The notes: generated by a model from the sequence alone, not told the origin. 64,000 nt of DNA from Bacillus sp. FJAT-25509 (GCF_001420605.1 NZ_LJIZ01000019.1:124001-188000), one strand, 5' to 3'; shown: positions 9,594-17,692, numbered from the stretch's first letter. Numbers and translations are program-made.

Positions 9594-10141
9594 CTTATTT
9601 CCGCCCCTAAAGTATTTTTGAAATGACTTAAAGCCCATTCATGCCCAGCTGCATTAAAGCTTGCAACAGCCTGCTGGTGAACGACTATTTTATACCCCTT
9701 ATTATAAGCATCGACCGCGGTATGTAATACACAAATATCAGTGCAAACTCCTATTAAATGAAGTTCGTTTATGCCTCTTTCATTTAGTTTTATCTCAAGG
9801 TCTGTTCCGGCAAAAGCGGAGTAACGAGTTTTATCGAGCCATTGAACAGTTGAATTGCCCTTTGATGAATTGTATAAGCCCATTAATCCACCATATAAAT
9901 CTCTTCCTTTAGTATGTCTAATATTATGAGGTGGGAATAATTTTGTTTCGGGATGAAACGGATCATTCTCATCATGGACGTCTACTGCAAATACAACATA
10001 ATCTTGATTTTCTATGAAATTTTTAGTTAATTGAAGAATGCTTTGCTCAATAACTTGCGCAGGTTTACCACAAGTTAATGAACCAGCATCAGCTACAAAG
10101 TCATTCGTATAATCAATAATAATGAGCGCTTTTTTATCCAT
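9590..10141 (-). CDS. pncA: Nicotinamidase (isochorismatase-fold amidohydrolase)
   Basis: Hydrolyses nicotinamide to nicotinate. The 183-residue protein shows the catalytic Asp in LIIIDYTNDF, the metal-binding segment VDVHDENDPFH and the catalytic Cys in LIGVCTDICVLHTAVDAY. It heads the operon. Together with pncB, nadD and nadE behind it, it makes the whole route from nicotinamide to NAD, all on one short overlapping transcript. The ribosome site GGGGTGAT lies 8 nt upstream. Confidence 0.95.
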   Translation of the reverse strand: MDKKALIIIDYTNDFVADAGSLTCGKPAQVIEQSILQLTKNFIENQDYVVFAVDVHDENDPFHPETKLFPPHNIRHTKGRDLYGGLMGLYNSSKGNSTVQWLDKTRYSAFAGTDLEIKLNERGINELHLIGVCTDICVLHTAVDAYNKGYKIVVHQQAVASFNAAGHEWALSHFKNTLGAEIR

Positions 10142-10409
10142 TTATTAATCACCCCAAATAATAAGAATGTTAATTTTTTCACATAATAGAAAAAATTAAA
10201 TTAGTTTTTCATCTACAATATTATTATAAGTTAATTCAGATGAAAACCTAAATTTTGGAAATTTAATAGATCATTTTTATATTATTAACTTTACAATTAA
10301 AAATTACTATTTTTCGTAGGTTTTATAACCTTTGTATTGATTAGAGGAAATTAATGAAATGTACCGAACTAACTAGATAGATTAATTAACAGTTAGAAGA
10401 GGTGACATG
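10142..10409. promoter_or_regulatory. Intergenic region between pncA (minus) and a GNAT gene (plus)
   Basis: About 270 bases of very AT-rich sequence between divergent genes must hold both promoters. I see poly-A/T tracts but no clear riboswitch or operator dyad, so regulation of the NAD operon cannot be read from sequence. Confidence 0.4.
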
Positions 10410-10859
10410 ATGGAAGTAGTTCGTGCAAAATTAGAGCATATTTCAGAAGTAGCGAATTTATTTGATCAGTACAGAATGTTTTATAAACAAGAAAGTAATT
10501 TAATTGGAGCGATTGATTTTATAACCGAGAGAATTAAAACACAAGATTCTGTTATTTTTCTTGTGAAAGAAGAAAATCAATCTATAGGATTTACTCAGTT
10601 ATATCCTTCATTTTCTTCAGTATCAATGAAAAAGTTATGGATTTTAAATGATTTATATGTAACCGAAACAGCAAGGCAAAAAGGAGTAGCTCAATTGCTG
10701 TTAAATGCAGCAAAGAAATTTGCAATCGAATCGAACGCAAAAGCATTGGATTTACAAACTGCGATTGATAATAAATCGGCACAAGCATTATATGAAAAAA
10801 ATGGCTATCAAGTTGATCAAGAATTTCTTTCGTATTCATTAAATTTAGAAAATCAATAA
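10410..10859 (+). CDS. GNAT-family N-acetyltransferase
   Basis: A 149-residue acetyl-CoA-dependent acetyltransferase. Motif A is seen in LNDLYVTETARQKGVAQLLL (pyrophosphate loop RQKGVA), and motif B in ALDLQTAIDNKSAQALYEKNGY. The LFDQYRMFYKQ N-terminal helix is common in the family. I prefer the second of two consecutive ATGs (10410) for better spacing to AGAGGTGA. Substrate unknown. The gene sits just upstream of rtcB with about 90 nt between. Confidence 0.85.
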   Translation: MEVVRAKLEHISEVANLFDQYRMFYKQESNLIGAIDFITERIKTQDSVIFLVKEENQSIGFTQLYPSFSSVSMKKLWILNDLYVTETARQKGVAQLLLNAAKKFAIESNAKALDLQTAIDNKSAQALYEKNGYQVDQEFLSYSLNLENQ

Positions 10860-10948
10860 AATAGAATCTTTAAGAACTATTATCAAATGCTTTAAAATAG
10901 TTTAATAAAGTCAGGCCTTAAAATAAAACTAACTTGAAGGAGAAGACA

Positions 10949-12408
10949 ATGCTTACAGTTAAAGGCTCATTTAATGAAGCTAAAATATTTACAGATAATG
11001 TGGAACAAGGAGCAATTGGGCAAATTATTGAACTATGTAATCAAGAGTTCGTGAAAAGTTCTAAAATTAGAATTATGCCAGATACTCATGCAGGTAAGGG
11101 ATGCACGATTGGAACGACAATGACGATTCAAGATAAAATCGTTCCAAATCTCGTTGGGGTTAACTAAAACGGCTCCAACGTTAAAAAACTCGCTCAATTG
11201 CTGGAAACCCTAACGTAAAATATAGTCGAGGGCAATCAGCAGCCAGAGGTTATGGTGACATAATCAAATGGTTCAGAGACTTGCACGTTGTTAGCAGACG
11301 ATTGTGCAGAATTATTCTACTTGCTAATCTCGGATGGAATAGTTAACACGGCGAGCCTACATAAGGAGCTGCATACTCCGATGACTGTAGAGAAGGTATA
11401 GTCCACTCTCTAGGAAATTAGAGGTTAACGTACGATATAGGTTGCGGAATGGAAACAATAAGAGTTTCACAAAAAGATATCGATTTTCAAAAACTAGATG
11501 CTGTCATTCGTAAACATGTTCCATCAGGGTTTTCAATTCGAAATAATAAGCATGATTTTGTGAAGAAAATTGATTTTTCACAGCTGTACTGCTTTAAAGA
11601 ATTAAATGAAACAAGAACAAAGCTTAGCTTGGGCTCACTTGGTGGTGGAAATCATTTTATTGAGTGCAATTCTGATGAGGACGGAAATATTTATTTTGTT
11701 ATACATTCCGGAAGCCGAAATTTAGGTAAAGTTGTAGCGGAATTTTATCAGAAAAAGGCGTATGAATTATTAAAGAGCCAGTCCGAAAATCGTTCAAAAG
11801 TCATTCAGCAATTAAGAGATGAAGGACGTGAAAAAGAAATTGAAGCTGCATTAAAAAACCTTCCTTCGCTATATATTCCAAAGGATCTAGCGTATTTAGA
11901 AGGAGTTTGGTTTGATCGATATATGCACGATATGGCGATTGCCCAAGAATATGCCTTATGGAACCGTAAGGCAATGATGGATGAAATCATAAAGAATATG
12001 AATTTAACAGTGGTTGAACAATTTACAACTGTTCATAATTATATTGATATCGAAAATATGATTCTGCGTAAAGGGGCAATTTCTGCTCAAAAAGGTGAGA
12101 AAGTATTGATTCCGATCAACATGCGAGATGGTAGTTTGATTGCAATCGGAAAAGGAAATCCAGATTGGAATTACTCGGCTCCTCATGGTGCAGGTCGAAT
12201 TCTCAGTCGCACAAAGGCAAAGGCAACTCTTTCACTTGATGAGTTTAAAGAAACAATGAAGGATGTTTGGAGTACTTCAGTTTTAGAGAGTACACTAGAT
12301 GAAAGTCCAATGGCATATAAGGAAATGAAAGAAATCATTGAAAATACTAAGGATGCGATTGATGTTATTAAAGTCATTAAACCACTTTATAATTTCAAAG
12401 CAAATTAA
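10949..12408 (+). CDS. rtcB: RNA-splicing ligase RtcB, split by a group I intron
   Basis: GTP- and Mn-dependent ligase joining 2',3'-cyclic-phosphate (or 3'-phosphate) to 5'-OH RNA ends. Exon 1 (10949-11161, 71 codons) ends IMPDTHAGKGCTIGT ... PNLVGV. Exon 2 begins near 11434 with DIGCGMETIRV and runs to 12408 through GGGNHF, HSGSRNLG and the guanylylated His in SAPHGAGR. Joining the parts restores GVDIGCGM, holding the metal-binding Asp and Cys, in a 395-residue protein of normal length. Without splicing, translation stops at 11165 after three intron codons. Start at ATG 10949, since the TTG at 10934 lies within the GAAGGAGAA ribosome site. Confidence 0.9.
11162..11433 (+). other. Group I self-splicing intron in rtcB (about 272 nt, no ORF)
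   Basis: The conserved core strings are present in the right order: P (AATTGCTGGAAA, 11196-11207), Q (AATCAGCAGCC, 11234-11244), R (GTTCAGAGACTT, 11271-11282) and S (AAGGTATAGTCC, 11393-11404). P4 (GCTG/CAGC), P5 (CCCT/AGGG) and P7 (GACT in R with AGTC in S) pair. The exon end GGGGTT can pair with GGCTCC at 11171-11176 as P1, giving the usual U-G at the splice site. The junction can slide by up to three bases at constant length, so the ends are plus or minus 3 nt. No homing endonuclease is encoded. Confidence 0.88.
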
Positions 12409-12428
12409 TTCTAACTATATTACAAAAT

Positions 12429-12452
12429 AAAGCCACCTATATGGTGGCTTTA
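12429..12452 (+). terminator. Terminator after rtcB
   Basis: AGCCACC/GGTGGCT stem with a short loop and T-rich tail, 20 nt after the rtcB stop. Confidence 0.7.
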
Positions 12453-12489
12453 AATTGGTAATGTACTATTTATGAGTAAGTGATTTTCA

Positions 12490-12984
12490 ATATTTAGCCA
12501 ATATACTACCCCATGAACCCGCTATGAGGAAGTAAAAATCAACATTAAGCCAATATACTACCTCATGAACCCGTTATGAGGTAGTAAAAATCAACATTAA
12601 GCCAATATACTATCATGAACCCGTTATGAGGAAGTAAAAATCAGCATTCAGCTAATATGCTACCTCATGAACCCGTTATGAGGAAGTAAAAATCAACATT
12701 AAGCCAATATACTACCTCATGAACCCGTTATGAGGAAGTAAATATCAACATATATCCTATGTACTACCTCATAAACCCGTTAGGAGGAAGTACATATCAA
12801 TATTAAGCCAATATACTACCCCATGAACCCGTTATGAGGAAGTAAAAATCAGCATTCAGCTAATATGCTACCTCATGAACCCGTTATGAGGAAGTAAAAA
12901 TCAACATTAAGCCAATATACTACCTCGTGAAACCGTTATGAGGAAGTAAAAATCAACATATATCCTATGTACTACCTCATAAAC
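12490..12984. repeat. Array of 52-bp palindromic repeats (nine full, one partial)
   Basis: The repeated core is TACCTCATGAACCCGTTATG followed by AGGAAGTA, an imperfect palindrome (CTCAT...ATGAG). Cores start near 12508, 12560, 12610, 12661, 12713, 12765, 12817, 12869, 12921 and 12972, a 50-52 bp period. The 20-nt spacers come in three types (AATATA-, AATATG- and ATGTA-ending) in the order A A B A C A B A C, so a 208-bp block is itself repeated. It lies between the converging rtcB and GNAT genes. A second, shorter array of the same repeat lies at 31777-31947. Confidence 0.9.
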
Positions 12985-12992
12985 CACTTAAA

Positions 12993-13481
12993 TTAATTTT
13001 CTATAATTTCATACGTATCAAACTCTTGAATTGTCTTTTTATTCTCATCTACTCTTTCAGTAAAGTTTCCTTTTGTATAATAATGAATTACATTTCTCCA
13101 AAAAGCTTTAGCAGGTTCATTTTTTTCAATTTGTGAGATACTCCATTTTCCAGGAAACAGATTGAAAAGTTCTATTGCTACTTTTTTGCCAAAACCATGC
13201 CCTTTATATTTTTCAATTATAAAAAACTCTTCTATACAATTTGAAGTGGATTCTGATGTAGTTTCAATTAAAGCGAAGCCGATTAATTCTTCTTTATACA
13301 ACACAAAAAAAGCGTGATAATCTTGTTCCTGCCAGTATTTTTCCAAGTTAAACTTATGAAAAAATCCATTTTCTCCAAGTTTAATTTCAGGAAGATATTT
13401 AGTGAATTCATAAATATAAAATTGCATTAAATTGTGTAATTTTGATTCCTCTTCTTTTTTTACCTTAACGATTTTAATCAA
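12993..13481 (-). CDS. GNAT-family N-acetyltransferase
   Basis: A 162-residue acetyltransferase: central IEEFFIIEKYKGHGFGKKVA (acetyl-CoA loop KGHGFGK) and the C-terminal NEPAKAFWRNVIHYYTKGNF. The preceding strand HAFFVLYKEELIGFALIETT is typical of GNAT beta strands 2-4. I start at the TTG at 13481, spaced 7 nt from a GGAGGAG ribosome site; a longer reading upstream would include that site. Its stop lies next to the 52-bp repeat array. Target not known. Confidence 0.82.
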   Translation of the reverse strand: MIKIVKVKKEEESKLHNLMQFYIYEFTKYLPEIKLGENGFFHKFNLEKYWQEQDYHAFFVLYKEELIGFALIETTSESTSNCIEEFFIIEKYKGHGFGKKVAIELFNLFPGKWSISQIEKNEPAKAFWRNVIHYYTKGNFTERVDENKKTIQEFDTYEIIEN

Positions 13482-13627
13482 AATTTCTCCTCCAATGTTT
13501 AGTTTCAATATTTATAAATAATTGACTATTTATAATGAAATCCCTTTATTTTAAGCATGAAATTATAAAAGGAAATAGTTTACAAATGTTGAATAAATAG
13601 TAGGTAGTAAAAAAGGAGGACTTAGCT

Positions 13628-13990
13628 ATGTCAGAGCATTTTAAAAGAATTGATACAGTTTTTCTGCAAGTAACTGATTTTGAGAAAGCAGTAGATTGGT
13701 ATTGCTCGGTATTGGGTTTTACGATTAGATGGAACGATCCGATAAATGGATATGCTGCATTAAATATTGGGGAAACACCATTAACGCTTGTGAGAAAAAC
13801 AAATCAAGTAGAAAATCTGAATACGCATATGAGTTTTAATTTTTATACTCCAAATATCGAACAAGCTTATAGTCATTTAAAAGAACACGATGTAGAATTA
13901 GAGCAATTGAATGAAGATGGAACGTTTAAATGGTTTGAATTTAAAGATTTAGAAGGAAATCGTTTAGGTGTGTGCTCTTTTCCTGAATAA
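13628..13990 (+). CDS. VOC-family (glyoxalase/bleomycin-resistance fold) protein
   Basis: A 120-residue single-module pair of beta-alpha-beta-beta-beta units: RIDTVFLQVTDFEKAVDWYC and LGFTIRWNDP at the start, then TPNIEQAYSHLKEHDVE and the closing FKDLEGNRLGVCSF, where the DxxGN-type turn and Glu/His ligands are usually found. The first His ligand is replaced by F/L (VFLQV), so metal binding is not assured. A strong AAAGGAGGA ribosome site precedes the ATG. No functional context from neighbours. Confidence 0.82.
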   Translation: MSEHFKRIDTVFLQVTDFEKAVDWYCSVLGFTIRWNDPINGYAALNIGETPLTLVRKTNQVENLNTHMSFNFYTPNIEQAYSHLKEHDVELEQLNEDGTFKWFEFKDLEGNRLGVCSFPE

Positions 13991-14089
13991 AAAAGTAAGA
14001 AAGTAAATAACTTAGCGTTCTATTATCCTAATGAGCCGATGAATACTACTAAAAATAGTTTAGTCTTTACAGAAGTTACATATCGTTAA

Positions 14090-14235
14090 ACGTTTCAGAC
14101 TGCCCGACAAACGCTCGCTTTCTTCGTTACTTTGCCAGTTGAGCAGTGCTCATTACCGTCTAGGGTAACTCCGCTTCTCACCAGACTTTGTGCCTCGAAT
14201 GACAAGCGCTTGCAATCAGTCGGGAAATCAATTTG
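14090..14235. repeat. GC-richer non-coding block, possible dispersed intergenic element
   Basis: Within an AT-rich gap, about 145 bases are clearly richer in G and C and hold no reading frame. Its edges carry short inverted segments (CCCGAC near 14102, GTCGGG near 14219), and it contains the palindrome CAAGCGCTTG. It looks like a structured, inserted intergenic repeat or a small RNA, but no second copy lies in this window. Confidence 0.4.
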
Positions 14236-14328
14236 TTTAACTTTGTCTTCTCACTGATGCAATACTAATAAAGAGTATTGCTTTTTCTATGGATGACGAT
14301 TTTAAAAGTTAATAAAGGGGGTGGATAA

Positions 14329-15093
14329 ATGTTCAATCAATCTAATTATGAATGCCGTGTCGAGTGGGGAAAAAGGGGGGCTAGGGAAGCAGCGGAAAGA
14401 GGGGATATCACAATTATTGTTGATGTTCTTAGTTTTTCATCGACTGTTGTTTCAGCAGTAGTTCAAAACGCAATCGTCTACCCATATCCACCAAATTTAG
14501 ATGGGAAAGCTTATGCTAAAAAGATCGGAGCGGAGTATATTTTAGGAAGAAATGAAGCGGCTAGTTTAGGGAAAGCAACTCTCTCCCCGGTCTCATTTAC
14601 TAAAAGTCATGCCAATAATAAATTCGTTTTATGTTCATTAAATGGGGCATTTTGTTCATGGATCGCTTCAAAGGTGCCCGCGTTATTAATTGGTTCTTTA
14701 CTTAATGCATCTTCGGTTGCAAGTTTGGCTAATCGCCTAAAAAACGAAAACAATGTTAATATAACAGTCATTCCGTGCGGTGAGGTTTGGAATGATTTAC
14801 ATGAAAATGAGGACGCACTTCGACCTTCAATTGAAGATTATTTAGGAGCAGGAGCAATTTTAGCAGAGTTAGAAGGAACGAAATCACCTGAAGCGGAAGT
14901 CTGTATTGGTGCGTTTCTTCATTCGAAACATAAAATTAAAGAATTGATTTGGGAATGTGGAAGTGGAAGAGAGTTAAGAAAGAGGGGCTTTGAAGATGAT
15001 GTTACGCATTGTAGTCAGTTAAACCGTTTTAAAGTAGTTCCAGTTTTACAAAATGATTGCTTCGTTAATGGTCTTGAAATAGAAAAAGGATGA
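14329..15093 (+). CDS. 2-phosphosulfolactate phosphatase family protein (ComB-like)
   Basis: A 254-residue protein. ITIIVDVLSFSSTVVSAVV matches the N-terminal Asp motif of the ComB family, and GRNEAASLGKATLSPVSF, VLCSLNGAFCS and VIPCGEVWNDL ... LRPSIEDYLGAGAIL fit its later conserved parts. ComB removes phosphate from 2-phospho-3-sulfolactate in coenzyme M synthesis; in Bacilli, which lack coenzyme M, the role may be sulfolactate production or another phosphatase activity. No sulfolactate genes lie nearby. Ribosome site AAAGGGGGTGG. Confidence 0.75.
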   Translation: MFNQSNYECRVEWGKRGAREAAERGDITIIVDVLSFSSTVVSAVVQNAIVYPYPPNLDGKAYAKKIGAEYILGRNEAASLGKATLSPVSFTKSHANNKFVLCSLNGAFCSWIASKVPALLIGSLLNASSVASLANRLKNENNVNITVIPCGEVWNDLHENEDALRPSIEDYLGAGAILAELEGTKSPEAEVCIGAFLHSKHKIKELIWECGSGRELRKRGFEDDVTHCSQLNRFKVVPVLQNDCFVNGLEIEKG

Positions 15094-15107
15094 AACTAAT
15101 TCATCCT

Positions 15108-16370
15108 TTATTTACGCTCAAAAATAGAATATGAACTAACATTTTTTAATAAAATTTTAGGTTTACTACCATCCAAATTGGCGATCCATACATTACCGAC
15201 AACATCTAATTCGCCTTTTCTAGTCCATGTTATTTTATTGGAAGACTTAGAGTAGACTGGGTTATAATCTCCTTTTCCAATTGGTGGACTAGTTATTTTT
15301 AATTGTTTATGAGTAGTAAGATTAATCACATTTAATGATGGTTTAGGTCGTTTCTTTTCATCATTTGACCACTCACTTTCTTTTACTCTTGAAACAACGA
15401 TCGATGTATCATCACACCATGTAAATCCTAATTCAGCAAAATGTGGTGGTGTTATATTTGTGGATGTAAATGCTGGCATTTCAGTAATATTCATCTTTTT
15501 ATTTTTGTATCCGAAAACTAATCTGCCCCCACCTGCAATGTATCCTAATATATTTTTAGTTTGAGCCCATTTTGGATTATCTAAATGTAAAATAATTTCA
15601 GCTTGAACTTCAAAAACCTTTCCATCTGAAGAAATGATACAAAGCATGTCACTATCCATAGACCAAGAAGCTGTTGGATTAACAATAAAAGAGATCCATT
15701 TTTGATCAGGTGAAAATTGAAATGTTGACGCATTTATAGACGGAATGGAAGTATTGCCTTTTGTTAGAGTTTTTGGAACAACAAAAAATTGTTTAACATT
15801 GTTTGTTACGCTAGTAATATTTTTTAAATCCTTTGGTAAGGTGATTTTATATAAAACTGGATTTGTCCAACCGCCCGGATTTAGTGCTGCGGGTGATGAA
15901 GCTATAAAGCCCTTACCATTTGGAATCCAATTATAATCATCCACACCTAGTGCAATATTGTAAAAATTTTTAAAATCAGAGACATTCAACACACCACTAT
16001 CTAGAAAAGCAAAAATATTTTTAGTAGGGGACCATTTAGGATTCTCACCATCGGAAATAATCCTTTGTTCTTTTTTTGTTTTCATATTATAAATCCATAT
16101 TTCTGAGCGAGTAGGATAAGATGCTGTAGGACCAGTTGGTATTTCTTTTTGGTACATTAAGTAATTTCCATTAAATGACCACTCGGGTTGATTCGAATAA
16201 ACCCCTTTTGCTTTTGTTATTTTTTCCTCTTTATTATTTAATTTTATCCAAACATATCCATCGCGAATAAACGCAATTTTTAATGAGTTAGTAGTCGTTT
16301 CGGCGTAACTAAAGTTCGGAAAAATTAAACAAACAACGATCAAGAAAGAGAGTAGAAATTTGCGATTCAT
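15108..16370 (-). CDS. Secreted TolB/WD40-like beta-propeller protein
   Basis: A 420-residue protein with an N-terminal signal peptide (MNRKFLLSFLIVVCLIFP, cleavage near SYA-ET) and several PD40-type blades: PEWSFNGNYLMYQKE, PKWSPTKNIFAFLDSG, FQFSPDQKWISFIVN and NPVYSKSSNKITWTRKG. No enzyme domain follows, so it is probably a binding propeller outside the membrane. No lipobox Cys is visible. It stands alone, convergent with the ComB-like gene with only 14 nt between the stops. Exact ligand unknown. Confidence 0.75.
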   Translation of the reverse strand: MNRKFLLSFLIVVCLIFPNFSYAETTTNSLKIAFIRDGYVWIKLNNKEEKITKAKGVYSNQPEWSFNGNYLMYQKEIPTGPTASYPTRSEIWIYNMKTKKEQRIISDGENPKWSPTKNIFAFLDSGVLNVSDFKNFYNIALGVDDYNWIPNGKGFIASSPAALNPGGWTNPVLYKITLPKDLKNITSVTNNVKQFFVVPKTLTKGNTSIPSINASTFQFSPDQKWISFIVNPTASWSMDSDMLCIISSDGKVFEVQAEIILHLDNPKWAQTKNILGYIAGGGRLVFGYKNKKMNITEMPAFTSTNITPPHFAELGFTWCDDTSIVVSRVKESEWSNDEKKRPKPSLNVINLTTHKQLKITSPPIGKGDYNPVYSKSSNKITWTRKGELDVVGNVWIANLDGSKPKILLKNVSSYSIFERK

Positions 16371-16527
16371 AAATTCACCCCGTTTAATTATTTTGATTTA
16401 TTTTTCCCAAGAAATTATATAAATATCAAAAGGGCGAAATTGTTAAGTCAATCATTTTCAGGCCGGATAATACATTAAATGATTGAATAGCTAAGTTATA
16501 TAAAGTAACTAAAAGAGGTGGCTTTTC

Positions 16528-16944
16528 ATGGAGAAATGGATTGGGGCAGCGGGTATTTGTATTAATCGTAAAGGGCAGATTTTAATGGTTCTTCAAGGAA
16601 AACCTGATGAAAAAAAGCTTTGGGCTGTTCCATCAGGCGGTTTAGAAAAAAATGAGTCGCTTGATGAGTGTTGTAAAAGAGAGGTTCTCGAAGAAACAGG
16701 ATATGAAGTTGAAGTAATGGAGCAATTGTTTATTAAAGAAGATATCTCGTATGGTTTTCAAGTAGAAGTACATTATTTTGAGGTTAGAATTATTGGAGGT
16801 TATGCTAAGATCCAAGACCCTGATCAATTAATATATGAAATTGCTTGGAAATCAACAGAGGAAATTCTTGAATTAGAGCTTAGTTTTCCGGAGGATCGAA
16901 ACTTAATAATAAACTTAATTAATAAAAAAGTTAACAAGGAATAA
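16528..16944 (+). CDS. NUDIX hydrolase
   Basis: A 138-residue pyrophosphohydrolase. The Nudix box is complete: GGLEKNESLDECCKREV followed by LEETGYEVE (G-x5-E-x7-REVxEE-x-G). The N-terminus (GAAGICINRKGQILMVLQGK) is the usual first strand and WAVPSGG precedes the box. The substrate (nucleoside diphosphate-X, possibly an oxidised nucleotide) cannot be told. A ribosome site AAAGAGGTGG lies 8 nt upstream of the ATG. It converges with hpt over a shared terminator. Confidence 0.9.
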   Translation: MEKWIGAAGICINRKGQILMVLQGKPDEKKLWAVPSGGLEKNESLDECCKREVLEETGYEVEVMEQLFIKEDISYGFQVEVHYFEVRIIGGYAKIQDPDQLIYEIAWKSTEEILELELSFPEDRNLIINLINKKVNKE

Positions 16945-16948
16945 ATTA

Positions 16949-16987
16949 AAAAGCCGTTTGATTAAAAATCAATCGGCATGTTTTTTT
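16949..16987. terminator. Shared terminator between Nudix gene and hpt
   Basis: GCCGTTTGATT/AATCAATCGGC stem flanked by A-rich and T-rich runs on opposite sides; serves converging transcripts. Confidence 0.75.
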
Positions 16988-16991
16988 AAAA

Positions 16992-17519
16992 TTAATATTC
17001 TTCTACAGTTGCGATATACGGTAGATTTCGATACTGCTGCGCATAATCAATTCCATAACCAACGATAAACTCATCTGGAATGACAAAACCTACATAATCA
17101 ACCGGTAAATCGATTTTTCTTCTTTCAGGTTTATCTAATAAAGTACAAATCTTAATCGATTTTGGCTTATGCATTTGAAGATGATCGCGTAAAAAGTGTA
17201 AAGTTAGACCACTATCAATGATATCTTCAATTACCACCACGTTTTTATCTGTGATATTCTCATCTAAATCCTTTAGAAGTCGGACTTTTCCAGTTGATTC
17301 AGTTTGGTTACTATAACTGGAGACAGAAATAAAGTCTACATTAATATTACTCTTCATTTCACGAACTAAATCAGCTGCAAATACAAAAGATCCTTTTAAT
17401 ACAACTACAAGGATAAGGGGTTCGTTATTAAAGTCATGTTCAATTTGTTTAGCAAGTGATTTTACTCTATTTCTTAAATCTGTTTCGGAAATTAAAGTGT
17501 CTTTAATTCTATAAGCCAT
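16992..17519 (-). CDS. hpt: Hypoxanthine(-guanine) phosphoribosyltransferase
   Basis: Purine salvage enzyme joining hypoxanthine or guanine to PRPP. The PRPP loop VVVIEDIIDSGLTLHFL and the flexible PPi loop LVVVLKGSFVFAADLVREM are both clear, and the end VDYVGFVIPDEFIVGYGIDY carries the purine-contacting segment (VGFVIPDEF). The 175-residue length is usual. I start at the second ATG (17519), 9 nt from AGAGGG. The gene lies outside the tilS-ftsH context of the main Bacillus hpt, so it may be a second copy; it is divergent from yhfW. Confidence 0.9.
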   Translation of the reverse strand: MAYRIKDTLISETDLRNRVKSLAKQIEHDFNNEPLILVVVLKGSFVFAADLVREMKSNINVDFISVSSYSNQTESTGKVRLLKDLDENITDKNVVVIEDIIDSGLTLHFLRDHLQMHKPKSIKICTLLDKPERRKIDLPVDYVGFVIPDEFIVGYGIDYAQQYRNLPYIATVEEY

Positions 17520-17567
17520 GTACATTACCCTCTTTACTAATTATTAACTATTTTTTTACTTTGTTAG

Positions 17568-17646
17568 ATGAGCATTCATCATTATCTCCATTTTAACAAT
17601 ATTTACTAATTTGTAGTATTAAAAAGTTAGATTAATGAACATTCAT
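17568..17646. promoter_or_regulatory. Two copies of an ATGARCATTCAT operator-like site
   Basis: Between divergent hpt and yhfW-like genes, ATGAGCATTCAT (17568-17579) and ATGAACATTCAT (17635-17646) stand 67 bp apart, each an ATGAA-type inverted repeat around two bases. One copy lies near each gene's promoter region. The form fits a TetR-type operator, but no regulator gene is adjacent. Confidence 0.45.
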
Positions 17647-17692
17647 CAATTTGGTAATAATAACCACATAACCAAAATGGAGGTATTCAAAG

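Noticed and set aside
10142-10409. NAD-related riboswitch upstream of pncA
   Set aside because: No conserved stem or purine-rich aptamer features could be found in the AT-rich gap.
11165-11433. Possible frameshift or pseudogene of rtcB instead of an intron
   Set aside because: A 272-base insertion with the group I core strings in correct order and pairing explains the split; a decayed gene would not carry P, Q, R and S elements or rejoin in frame.
11162-11433. IStron (group I intron with an IS605 element)
   Set aside because: The insertion is only about 272 nt and contains no transposase or TnpB; the TnpB element is 8 kb away and unrelated in position.
12490-12984. CRISPR array
   Set aside because: The repeated parts are palindromes of about 30 bp, but the spacers recur in only three types instead of being unique, and no cas gene is nearby.
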